Assembly (NCBI GenBank): GCA_017445845.1
Contig: JAFSRY010000035.1
Coordinates: 1 to 62,763 of the forward strand
Length of the DNA: 62,763 bases
From: Prevotella sp.
GTDB lineage: Bacteria > Bacteroidota > Bacteroidia > Bacteroidales > Bacteroidaceae
Reading direction: 5' to 3'
The translations under genes were made by a program, and so were the position numbers. Below are positions 1-7,667 of this stretch, piece by piece (position 1 is the stretch's first letter; each line of letters opens with the position of its first letter). The notes beneath the pieces were generated by a model, which saw only the letters and a list, made by a program, of their open reading frames with translations, did not search any database and had not been told where the DNA came from.

Positions 1-3000
1 AAGAGCAGCGACATCGGTTGTCTTCGGCAGGGTGTAGTTGCCTTCCTCAGCCTCGATGACAACGGCAGCACCGGCGGGCACGGCCTTGTCGGCAATCTCA
101 GTCAGCGTGACCCATCCTTCGGCCACATCCGTTACAGCGTATGTCTTCACGGCAGAAGCATCGACATCGCAAGGAGCAACGAAGGTGGCATACTTGGCAT
201 CGGAGACGGCAACCTTGGCACCAGCCTCGGCCTCGAGTGAGAAGTCGCAGTAAGCACCACCGAAGTTCTGCTCAATATAGACAGCAACAACGTTCTTACC
301 AGCCACGAGCAGGGCGGGATCTACATCAATGGCTCTCCAGTCGTTTTCACCACTGGTCCAACCATCTTCCTGAGCTACTTCAGTGCCGTTGACGAATACA
401 CGATAGTCATCATCGTGGACAGCCTTAACGGTCAGTTTGGTGATTTCGGCAGGATTGGCAATCTCGAAGGTACGACGGAACCAGAAGGTGTTGTACTCAG
501 CAATCCAGCGGGTCTTGTAAGGACCGAATGTACCAACAGGCATGAGCAGTTCGTCCCAATCAGAATCGTCGAAGTCGGCGGTGTTCCAGCCAGCTTCAAT
601 CTCGACGGGATTGTCAGAACCTGTCATGTGACGGAACTTGAGGGTGTAAGGAGTCGTAGCACCATTGGCCAGGAGCATGGGTGCAGAAGCCTTCTCACCG
701 CAGACAGAGCATACACCGTTGGCATAGGTGTGGGCAATCATCGGCAGTTCGACTGTCTTCAGGGCGTGGCAGTCTGCGCATTCGGCAACACTTGTGCCGA
801 CCTTTGTGCAGGTAGCAGCCGTCACAACGGGCTCGCCCCATGAGTGTGCCTGCTCGTTGATCCAGAACTCACCGAGCTGGAAGCCACCGTCGAAGTCCCA
901 AGCAGTGAGCTTGAAGAACTTGTAAGCGTCAGTTCCATTGACAGTGAATACGGTTTCTTCCTTATTGGAAGTCTTAGCCTTATAGTTCTGTACGGGAGCA
1001 TCGATTTCAGTCCAGGTCTGGTTGTCGTTAGAGCCTTCGAGCTTCCAGCTGCGCGGTGTGCGACCGGGGTTGCCGTAGGTGTCGGCACCCGTTACGAACG
1101 AGTACTGCTTCACGGCCACGGGTTCGCTGGCAATGATGATGGCCCAGGCGTCGCCGGTGCCGGAGCAACCGAACTTCGTGGTGGCATCATTGTCGATGAG
1201 GGCAGAGAGCGGGGAGTCACCCCAGCCTTCGCCGCCAGTAACGATGGCATAGCCAACGCCGTCGGCGTCGTAGCGCACGTAGTTAGGCTCGGAGACGGTC
1301 AGCTCGTAGGAAGCCGTCCAACCCTGGTCGGCATCGGTGGTAACGGTGATGACCACCTTACCAGCCTTCTTACCCGTCACGGTGCCATCGGCGGCCACCG
1401 TTGCGATGGTCTCGTCGGCAGATGTCCACTCGAAGGTGGCGCCGTCGAGGTTCTGCACGTCGGGCAGGAACTGGGCGGTGGTGCCAACAATGACGATGCG
1501 GGTGTCGGCAGCATAAGTCATGTAAGCCTTGTCGTCGAACTTCTTGAAGCCGTAGCCGTCGAGCGAGCCCTGTGCAGGCAGCACGAAGGTCATCGAGGTC
1601 TTGTCGTAGAAACCGAACTTACCATCGTGACGCATCACAGGCTGGAAGTCGTAGACGGTCTCGCCGCCTTCGCTGATGGTGCAGTAGTAGATACGTCCGC
1701 GCATCGGGTTGTCCCATTCGGGGTTAGCGAAGAGCGACAGGTTGCGCGTGGTGGCGTTGGTCGTTGTGTTGCCGGTCTCGTATGTCTCGCCGTTCAGCAC
1801 CAGCTTGGTCACGTCGGCCGTAATGGTGTAGTCGGTGTCGAAGCTGAAGGGTGCGAAGTTGTCGCCTGCGCCTGCAGTGCCACCGGTGAAGTAGCCGAAG
1901 TGTTGGTTGTCACCATTCTTGTAGAGCGAGATACCCGTACCAGCGTAGGTGTTGCGTCCGCTGAAGATAGCGCACCAGCCGCTCGACGCGGTGGACACGT
2001 TGAACTTCATGTCAATCTGTGTAGCGGTAATCGGGGTGTAGGGCAGTGTGTAGGCATTGGCACGGGCTGCACCAGTGCTCTCGATGTATTCCAAAGCTGT
2101 GTACTTGACGGGGTCAGCCCAGGTAATGGCCTGATAGGCTGCCGGGAATACTTGCTTCTCAACATTGAAGTTGGTGAAGGTGAAAGCAAATGCGGGATCG
2201 TGGGATCCGTCGTCAACGACGCCGAACTGGATGCACAACAGAGCAAAGTCGTGGTTGGCAACGAAGGTTCTTGAGCAAGCCAGGTCGGTTGTTGCCGTGT
2301 TGGGCAGAAGGACGTAGGCAAGGCTGCCATTGGTGTCGGCACTGCTCTTGTTGGGAACACTTTCTGCATCCCAAACCATGAAAGGCAATGTGGTGTAGGA
2401 ACTCCAAGAGTGCCAGTCTGTGCCTGTGTAGCTGAAGGATACGCGATAGGTCTCACCCTTCGTCAGGCCAGAGAGCTTGTACCACAGCGGTTCCCATCCG
2501 TCCTTACCTTCGTAGGGGTTGAGGGTGTTGCTGCCGGTAACCTCGTCATAGACATTCACGCCGAACGTGCTGTCATAGGTGGCATCATGACTCCAATTGG
2601 AGAGGTTCTTATACTCCGTTCCAATCTCAGACACTGCCTGATAGGTCAGCGCACCCATGTCTTCCCATTGCTCGGAAGCAGCCTTCCACTTGTATTCGTG
2701 ATTGTTGGCCGTGTTGACAACGAGCTTGCCGTCATAAACGCTGATACCAGCTGCGGCGGCAATAGCCTGACCGTCGGCACTGAGTTCGAAGGTGCCGTTG
2801 TTGGCAGAGCCGTAGAAGGTGCCGGTGATCTTGTCCTTCAGACCGCCGTTGCCTTCGGCATCGACAGCAGGAACGAGGTCCATCACGAGGTCGTCGCCCT
2901 CATAGAGCTGCAGGCCGTAGAGTTTGGTGAGCATGTTGTAGCAGTCGGTCTGTGTGCCACCGCCGGGGACGTCCTTGTTCTGAGCGAAGACGTAGAGCGG

Positions 3001-3594
3001 GGTCTTGCAGTCGGCGGTCTTCGGCGAGTCGGTGATGGTTCCGATGAGGGTTTCGCCGTCAGCCTCGTAGATGTCCATCTTACCGGCAACGGCATCCAGC
3101 ACGGTCACAATCTTCTCGCCGTAGCGCATGGCCTCACTGTTGCCCGTCTCGCCGCCGAGGTTGATGGTGGCGTTGGTGGTGAAGAAGCAGAAGCGATCCT
3201 TCCAGCCGCCACTGTAATAGCCGCAGCCATAGATGGCCTTCCAGGCAGCACCTGTTTCTGCATCAATGGTGCAGATGGCCTTTGAGTTGGCCTTCGGGAT
3301 GTAGTTGAGATTGATGTAGGCATCGTTTTGAGCCTTGATATACTCAATCTCGGAAACACCGCCACCAGCCACCTTCAGGGTGGTGACTTCCTGATAGACG
3401 CCATACTCCTCATACTGGTTGAGGTTGTTGTAGGCGTAGTACTTTCCTGTTGTCCTGTCATAGACAAAAGGATCAGAGCCTGTGTACGTCGACAGATTGT
3501 CTACCGGCGTAGCTTCGATGGCCTGCGCATTGACGGAAGTGAACAATCCTCCCATCAACACACCCATGAAAAGTAAAAGAAACTTTTTCATCAT
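1..3594 (-). CDS. Large modular secreted protein (LamG-like, Ig-like, discoidin, jelly-roll modules); C-terminus cut off
   Basis: An uninterrupted minus-strand frame of 1198 codons runs from the tandem ATGs at 3594/3591 to the window edge with no stop, so the C-terminus is missing. It opens with a signal peptide (MMKKFLLLFMG..., cleavage near residue 24). Approximate modules: LamG-like with an YGLQLYEGD signature at 60-255; a carbohydrate-binding-like stretch at 300-470; a second LamG-like at 494-690; a Big_2 Ig-like domain at 697-765 (ATVAADGTVTG); an F5/8 type C (discoidin) domain at 770-910; a Cys-rich segment with CxxC pairs at 917-969; and a beta-galactosidase-type jelly roll at 983-1110. 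No catalytic domain is visible in the part present. Probably an exported, glycan-binding surface protein; a catalytic or sorting domain may lie beyond the edge. Domain names are by eye. Confidence 0.85.
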   Translation of the reverse strand, partial: MMKKFLLLFMGVLMGGLFTSVNAQAIEATPVDNLSTYTGSDPFVYDRTTGKYYAYNNLNQYEEYGVYQEVTTLKVAGGGVSEIEYIKAQNDAYINLNYIPKANSKAICTIDAETGAAWKAIYGCGYYSGGWKDRFCFFTTNATINLGGETGNSEAMRYGEKIVTVLDAVAGKMDIYEADGETLIGTITDSPKTADCKTPLYVFAQNKDVPGGGTQTDCYNMLTKLYGLQLYEGDDLVMDLVPAVDAEGNGGLKDKITGTFYGSANNGTFELSADGQAIAAAAGISVYDGKLVVNTANNHEYKWKAASEQWEDMGALTYQAVSEIGTEYKNLSNWSHDATYDSTFGVNVYDEVTGSNTLNPYEGKDGWEPLWYKLSGLTKGETYRVSFSYTGTDWHSWSSYTTLPFMVWDAESVPNKSSADTNGSLAYVLLPNTATTDLACSRTFVANHDFALLCIQFGVVDDGSHDPAFAFTFTNFNVEKQVFPAAYQAITWADPVKYTALEYIESTGAARANAYTLPYTPITATQIDMKFNVSTASSGWCAIFSGRNTYAGTGISLYKNGDNQHFGYFTGGTAGAGDNFAPFSFDTDYTITADVTKLVLNGETYETGNTTTNATTRNLSLFANPEWDNPMRGRIYYCTISEGGETVYDFQPVMRHDGKFGFYDKTSMTFVLPAQGSLDGYGFKKFDDKAYMTYAADTRIVIVGTTAQFLPDVQNLDGATFEWTSADETIATVAADGTVTGKKAGKVVITVTTDADQGWTASYELTVSEPNYVRYDADGVGYAIVTGGEGWGDSPLSALIDNDATTKFGCSGTGDAWAIIIASEPVAVKQYSFVTGADTYGNPGRTPRSWKLEGSNDNQTWTEIDAPVQNYKAKTSNKEETVFTVNGTDAYKFFKLTAWDFDGGFQLGEFWINEQAHSWGEPVVTAATCTKVGTSVAECADCHALKTVELPMIAHTYANGVCSVCGEKASAPMLLANGATTPYTLKFRHMTGSDNPVEIEAGWNTADFDDSDWDELLMPVGTFGPYKTRWIAEYNTFWFRRTFEIANPAEITKLTVKAVHDDDYRVFVNGTEVAQEDGWTSGENDWRAIDVDPALLVAGKNVVAVYIEQNFGGAYCDFSLEAEAGAKVAVSDAKYATFVAPCDVDASAVKTYAVTDVAEGWVTLTEIADKAVPAGAAVVIEAEEGNYTLPKTTDVAAL

Positions 3595-3678
3595 ACTTTG
3601 GGTTTTAGTTAATAAATAAAGTAATAAATAAAGTAAATATTCTTGTGCAAATATATATGTTTCTTTGATGTTAATGTG

Positions 3679-3710
3679 CAAAGATACGATTATTTTTCTT
3701 TTGTTGCAAA
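3679..3710 (-). promoter_or_regulatory. Bacteroidetes-type promoter for the modular secreted protein
   Basis: On the minus strand TTTG (3707-3710) is followed after exactly 20 nt by TATCTTTG (3679-3686), matching the Bacteroidetes -33/-7 consensus. The predicted leader to the ATG at 3594 is about 80 nt and AT-rich. Confidence 0.75.
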
Positions 3711-3790
3711 CTTTTTTGCCGTTTTTTTTGATGTGTCGGTAAAAAAAGATATAATTCTTTGCAAAGGTGTAAAAGGAAAGGAAACAAAAG

Positions 3791-3834
3791 TAAAAAATGC
3801 CCCCGGTTTCTCCATCATTGGAAAGACCGGGGGC
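3791..3834 (-). terminator. Rho-independent terminator of the ileS-to-dipeptidase operon
   Basis: A 9-bp GC-rich stem (GCCCCCGGT 3799-3807 with ACCGGGGGC 3826-3834) is followed on the minus strand by a U-rich tract (3791-3798). It lies just downstream of the dipeptidase stop and upstream of the next minus-strand promoter, so it ends the operon. Confidence 0.8.
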
Positions 3835-3869
3835 TGGACTGCGGGGTGACCTGTATGTCAGTATAGTAC

Positions 3870-5513
3870 TTACGGCTGTGTGTATTTTGCCGGATTATTC
3901 TCAACGACTTTACGGGCAAACTGTTCCGGGAAGCCCGTGCGCTTGACGCGGGCGCCAAGACCAGTGGGTGTGAGCAGGAACTTGCCGTCGGCCTCGGGCT
4001 TCACCGCCATATCGTTATATTTGACAATGAGATAATAGGCGAGTTGCTTCCAACGGTCGAGCATCTCTTGCGCCTTCGCATTGCTATAGTCGTTGAGGTA
4101 TTTACGGCACATCTGTTGGTTGCCGCGATAGATTCCAGTTGCAATTTTCTCAATGTCGGGTTGCAGCTGGAAATAGGATTGTTCGAGAGAGTCGCGAACG
4201 GCTTCGAGCGACGGGAACATTTGTGAATAGCGGGGATAGACCATGTTCGAGACCCAGTTGCAAACCCAATAGGCATTCTTGTCGGAGAAGGTCACGGCGT
4301 CGGCTCCGGGCGTGTTATAGCATTCGGGTTGCACGCTGTTGCAGCAATAGATGGGCGTATAGGCCACCATGTTTCCGTCGTCGTTGCCAAACCATAGTAC
4401 GCCGCCAATCTCACGGGGCAGCCATGACCGCATCTGTGATACATAAGAGAAACCGGTCTGCTGGGTGCTCGTGGGCCGTTCGTTGAAACATTTCTTGCCA
4501 TCCACTTCAAACGACAGTGGGGTAGGGCGATAGGGCATCTGCCAGATGCCACCCCCAATATCGTCCTTTCCGTCGAGGGCCAGCGGCGTGCCTTCGTAGT
4601 GGTCGCGCATACAAGCTTGAATGTCCTGCACGCTGACCTTTCGGTTGGGTTTGATCCACAGGGGCATGTCTTCAGCATTGGGGTCTTCGCCCAGTGCCCA
4701 GGGCAGATAGCGGTCGAAGCCCTCGTCGAAATGGCGGAAGAAACTCCACACACGGGCATCGCAATAGCGACGGCCGCTGAAGTCGGGTGTGGCATAGACC
4801 TGTTTCCACGAGAAGTCTTCATCCTTACCATCGTACCATCCTTGCTTCCGGGCAAAGCTCACGACATCCTTGGCATAGCGGACGTTCTCCTTGTCTTTCA
4901 TGTTGAACTTCCCGATGCGGCTTTGGTTGGCATGACCGCAGATGGCATCGTCGGGAATGCGCATCGCCACCCATACTGTTCCTTTCGAGCCTTTGCCCTT
5001 TCCCATCATCTCCATAATCCATGCTTCCTCAGGGTCGCAGATGGTGAAGGTCTCACCCTCGGAATTATAGCCGTAGGTGTTGGTGAGCGTTGTCATGATG
5101 TCGATGGCCTCGCGTGCCGTCTTGGCCCGTTGAAGGGTGATATAGATGAGTGAGCCATAGTCGATGATACCCGTCTCGTCGACCATCTCCTCACGTCCTC
5201 CGTAGGTGGTCTCACCGATGGTCAGCTGCCACTCGTTGATGTTACCGATGACATTATAGGTTTCTTCGGCCTCGGGGATTTGTCCGTGATAGACTTTCGA
5301 GTCCCAGTCGTAGATGTCACGCATGGTTCCTTTGGGATGCTTGCCGGCGGGATAGTGGCAGAGTCCGATGAACATTCCGTAGTCATCGGCATTATAGGAA
5401 CAGATGACAGAACCGTCGGTGGAGGCTTTCTTGCCGACAATGAAGTTTGTGCAGGCTTTTGATGCCGCCGACGATGCAAGGATTAAGCAAAGGGTAGTGA
5501 GGAATTTTTTCAT
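3870..5513 (-). CDS. C69-family dipeptidase (secreted)
   Basis: A 547-aa protein of the peptidase C69 (dipeptidase A / PepD) family, N-terminal-nucleophile hydrolases that cleave dipeptides. The signal peptide (MKKFLTTLCLILASSAASKA) is followed directly by Cys21 in CTNFIVGKKASTDGS. In this family the Cys exposed by processing is the nucleophile, so activation could coincide with export. The later YNADDYG and EEAWIMEMMG segments fit the family, and full length is typical. It is the last gene of the ileS operon, 12 nt after the DUF4296 gene, with a terminator behind it. Likely periplasmic and used in peptide scavenging; substrate preference cannot be read from sequence. Confidence 0.9.
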   Translation of the reverse strand: MKKFLTTLCLILASSAASKACTNFIVGKKASTDGSVICSYNADDYGMFIGLCHYPAGKHPKGTMRDIYDWDSKVYHGQIPEAEETYNVIGNINEWQLTIGETTYGGREEMVDETGIIDYGSLIYITLQRAKTAREAIDIMTTLTNTYGYNSEGETFTICDPEEAWIMEMMGKGKGSKGTVWVAMRIPDDAICGHANQSRIGKFNMKDKENVRYAKDVVSFARKQGWYDGKDEDFSWKQVYATPDFSGRRYCDARVWSFFRHFDEGFDRYLPWALGEDPNAEDMPLWIKPNRKVSVQDIQACMRDHYEGTPLALDGKDDIGGGIWQMPYRPTPLSFEVDGKKCFNERPTSTQQTGFSYVSQMRSWLPREIGGVLWFGNDDGNMVAYTPIYCCNSVQPECYNTPGADAVTFSDKNAYWVCNWVSNMVYPRYSQMFPSLEAVRDSLEQSYFQLQPDIEKIATGIYRGNQQMCRKYLNDYSNAKAQEMLDRWKQLAYYLIVKYNDMAVKPEADGKFLLTPTGLGARVKRTGFPEQFARKVVENNPAKYTQP

Positions 5514-5525
5514 ATTCTTTTTTTA

Positions 5526-6449
5526 TTATTTTCTTGATAAAGTACCCATCGAGTCTCTCCGTTCCTTTACCAATGGTTTTTCTGCCATTTTATTAGGCAA
5601 AGAGTCGGTAGCGAGGCTGTCGCCGGGCAGTTCTGATGTTGGTTGCTGCTGGGTGTGCATTCTGATGAGTTGAATGTTCTCGGCGATGAGCATGTGTAGT
5701 GTGGTCTTCGACGGCTTGTCGTCAGGTCGTTGGAGGATTTGGAAGAATCCATAGACATCCTTTATGCCGAGGAACTTCGTGTCGGCGAGTTGTATGGAGT
5801 AATGGTTTGAGTTGTTCAGTCTGACCTGTTGCGTTGCCACGCTGTCGTTGTCGAAGCGAAGGGCCATGAGGGCCATGCCGTCGCGCGTTCCGTCCTGACA
5901 ATGGAACTTCGTGTCGAATTCAAGGATGAACCTGTCTCCTGCCCGCAGGGTGGTGTCACTCTTCAGTGAGAATGTCGAGAGGTTGAAGGGTTTGTTGGGA
6001 TTGAGTACCAATGCCTTTGCCCCGTTCCAGATGTTAGCGGTGTCGCCCGATTCGGTGAGTGTTCCATACTTGTTGATTTCACCTACGGAGGCGCCCATTG
6101 CGAGAGCCTCTTTGCTCAGCCTGTCGGCTACTTTCTCATAGACCTCCTTCATTTCATTCGTGTGGCGCAAGTAGTAGACCATCGACGAGTCGAACTCTGC
6201 CTCTGTATAGCCGTGGTTCTTGAGGATAGCCGTCTTGAAGGCCAGCATGTCCGAAGCCCCATAGCCGTTTCCCGGCATCTTATAGAGTGTTTCAGCCATG
6301 TGGTATTCATAGATGATCTGTTCCATCTCATGAGGCTGTATATACTCTTTGGGGATGCCGGGTTTGCAGGCGGTCGTCAGGAAGACAACTGCCATTGCCG
6401 CCATGATGGGGCATATCCTTTGCGGGTGTTGGCTCTTATTCCGTTTCAT
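5526..6449 (-). CDS. DUF4296 lipoprotein
   Basis: A 307-aa protein resembling the DUF4296 family of Bacteroidetes (segment EMEQIIYEYHMAE). A basic N-terminus, hydrophobic stretch and lipobox LTTAC put the lipidated Cys at position 28. The C-terminus is low-complexity and charged. Its start overlaps the end of lspA by 14 nt, implying translational coupling; as a lipoprotein it would be a substrate of the signal peptidase encoded next to it. Function is unknown. Confidence 0.85.
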   Translation of the reverse strand: MKRNKSQHPQRICPIMAAMAVVFLTTACKPGIPKEYIQPHEMEQIIYEYHMAETLYKMPGNGYGASDMLAFKTAILKNHGYTEAEFDSSMVYYLRHTNEMKEVYEKVADRLSKEALAMGASVGEINKYGTLTESGDTANIWNGAKALVLNPNKPFNLSTFSLKSDTTLRAGDRFILEFDTKFHCQDGTRDGMALMALRFDNDSVATQQVRLNNSNHYSIQLADTKFLGIKDVYGFFQILQRPDDKPSKTTLHMLIAENIQLIRMHTQQQPTSELPGDSLATDSLPNKMAEKPLVKERRDSMGTLSRK

Positions 6450-7107
6450 TCGGTTGTATCGGCTTTTCTTTCTTCCATGTGAAGATGTCGTTAATGCTTT
6501 CTAAGTCCTTTCGGAAGAAGAGGATAAGGATAACGACCCCGACACTGATGCACGAGTCGGCAAAGTTGAAGACGGGTGAGAAGAATACGAACTTGTCGCC
6601 GCCTACCCACGGCATCCACTCAGGCCAATTAGTGACGATGAGAGGGAAGTAGAACATGTCGACGACCCTGCCTTGCAGGGCTGGTGCATAGCCCGTCCCG
6701 AAGGGTACCAGTTGCGAGATGTGGTAGGGAGTGGAAGCATCGAAGCAGAGTCCATAGAAGAGTGAGTCGAAGATGTTGCCTGCTGCGCCCGCCATGATCA
6801 TTGCCAGGCAGACGACGTATCCTGTCCGATGTTCTTTCTTGACCAGTTGTGACAGATAGTAGCCGATGGCTGCTACGGCAGCGATGCGGAAGAGGCTCAG
6901 CCCTATTTTCGGAATGAAGGTCATACCGTATGCCATCCCGTTGTTCTCGATGAAATAGATTCTGAACCAGTTGGTGATGATGAAGCTGTCGTAGAGTGCC
7001 ATGTGCGTCTTGACCCATATCTTGATGATTTGGTCGATGACGAGCAGGGCCACGACAATCACGGCGGCCAGTCGACCGTCAGAAAGGAATCTGCTTTGCT
7101 TATTCAT
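6436..7107 (-). CDS. lspA: Lipoprotein signal peptidase (signal peptidase II)
   Basis: A 223-aa, four-helix inner-membrane aspartyl protease that removes signal peptides from prolipoproteins. Family blocks are present: the first helix with DQIIKIW, ENNGMAYGM, and the two catalytic Asp at 150 (GRVVDMF) and 184 (NFADS). It is longer than the E. coli enzyme because of a loop at about 120-145 and another at 160-172, as is common in Bacteroidetes. It lies 6 nt after the DksA-like gene, the usual Bacteroidales order ileS/dksA-like/lspA/DUF4296. Confidence 0.96.
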   Translation of the reverse strand: MNKQSRFLSDGRLAAVIVVALLVIDQIIKIWVKTHMALYDSFIITNWFRIYFIENNGMAYGMTFIPKIGLSLFRIAAVAAIGYYLSQLVKKEHRTGYVVCLAMIMAGAAGNIFDSLFYGLCFDASTPYHISQLVPFGTGYAPALQGRVVDMFYFPLIVTNWPEWMPWVGGDKFVFFSPVFNFADSCISVGVVILILFFRKDLESINDIFTWKKEKPIQPNETE

Positions 7108-7113
7108 TCTTTA

Positions 7114-7656
7114 TTATTTCTTTCGTGCATTTTTAGAGGCCACGCTGAGGGTGGCATGAGGTACGGCGCGTAGTCGTTCCTTCGGGATGAGTTCTCCCGT
7201 CATTCGGTCGATGCCGTAGGTTTTGTTTTCGATGCGCACGAGAGCGGCTTCCAGTCCTTGTATGAACTTCTGCTGGCGATAGGCCATGTTCATCAGTTCC
7301 TCTTTGCTCTGTGAGAGGCTTCCCTCTTCCAGTGCCTTATAGGTTGGCGATGTGTCGTCGACGTCGTTGCCGTCGGCGTTCATGATTTGTTTCATCATGA
7401 CGTCGTAGTCGTGGCGTGCAAGGCTGAGCTTCTCGTGGATGATGGCACGGAACTCTTCCAGTTCGGCATCGGTATAGCGTGTTTTCTTTACTTCTTCTTT
7501 CGCCGGGGTTGCTTTAGCGGTTGCCGCTGTTTTGGCTGTTGTCACTTTTTGGGTTGTAGCCTTCTTTGTTGTCCCCTTTTTGGTTGTAGCTGTCTTTTTG
7601 GCAGCAGGCTTTTTCGCCGTTGTTTCCTTTGTTGTGGTGGTTTTCTTCTCTGCCAT
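7114..7656 (-). CDS. DksA/TraR-like protein without zinc cysteines, with Lys/Ala/Thr-rich N-terminus
   Basis: A 180-aa protein. Residues 1-58 are almost entirely Lys, Ala and Thr, resembling histone H1-type tails. Residues 60-180 match the DksA/TraR family: a coiled coil with acidic tip (DGNDVDD) and a C-terminal block YGIDRMTGELIPKERL. DksA binds the RNA polymerase secondary channel with ppGpp. Here the C4 zinc finger is gone: the protein has no Cys at all, and Asp stands where YGIC would be expected. It lies 11 nt after ileS. It may act as a structural or nucleic-acid-binding variant of DksA; this is inference. Confidence 0.85.
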   Translation of the reverse strand: MAEKKTTTTKETTAKKPAAKKTATTKKGTTKKATTQKVTTAKTAATAKATPAKEEVKKTRYTDAELEEFRAIIHEKLSLARHDYDVMMKQIMNADGNDVDDTSPTYKALEEGSLSQSKEELMNMAYRQQKFIQGLEAALVRIENKTYGIDRMTGELIPKERLRAVPHATLSVASKNARKK

Positions 7657-7667
7657 AGTTTTGTTTT

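Noticed and set aside
844-2274. 476-codon plus-strand open frame
   Set aside because: Antisense shadow of the modular secreted protein; composition is Gly/Val/Glu-rich without family features, while the minus strand encodes clear domains.
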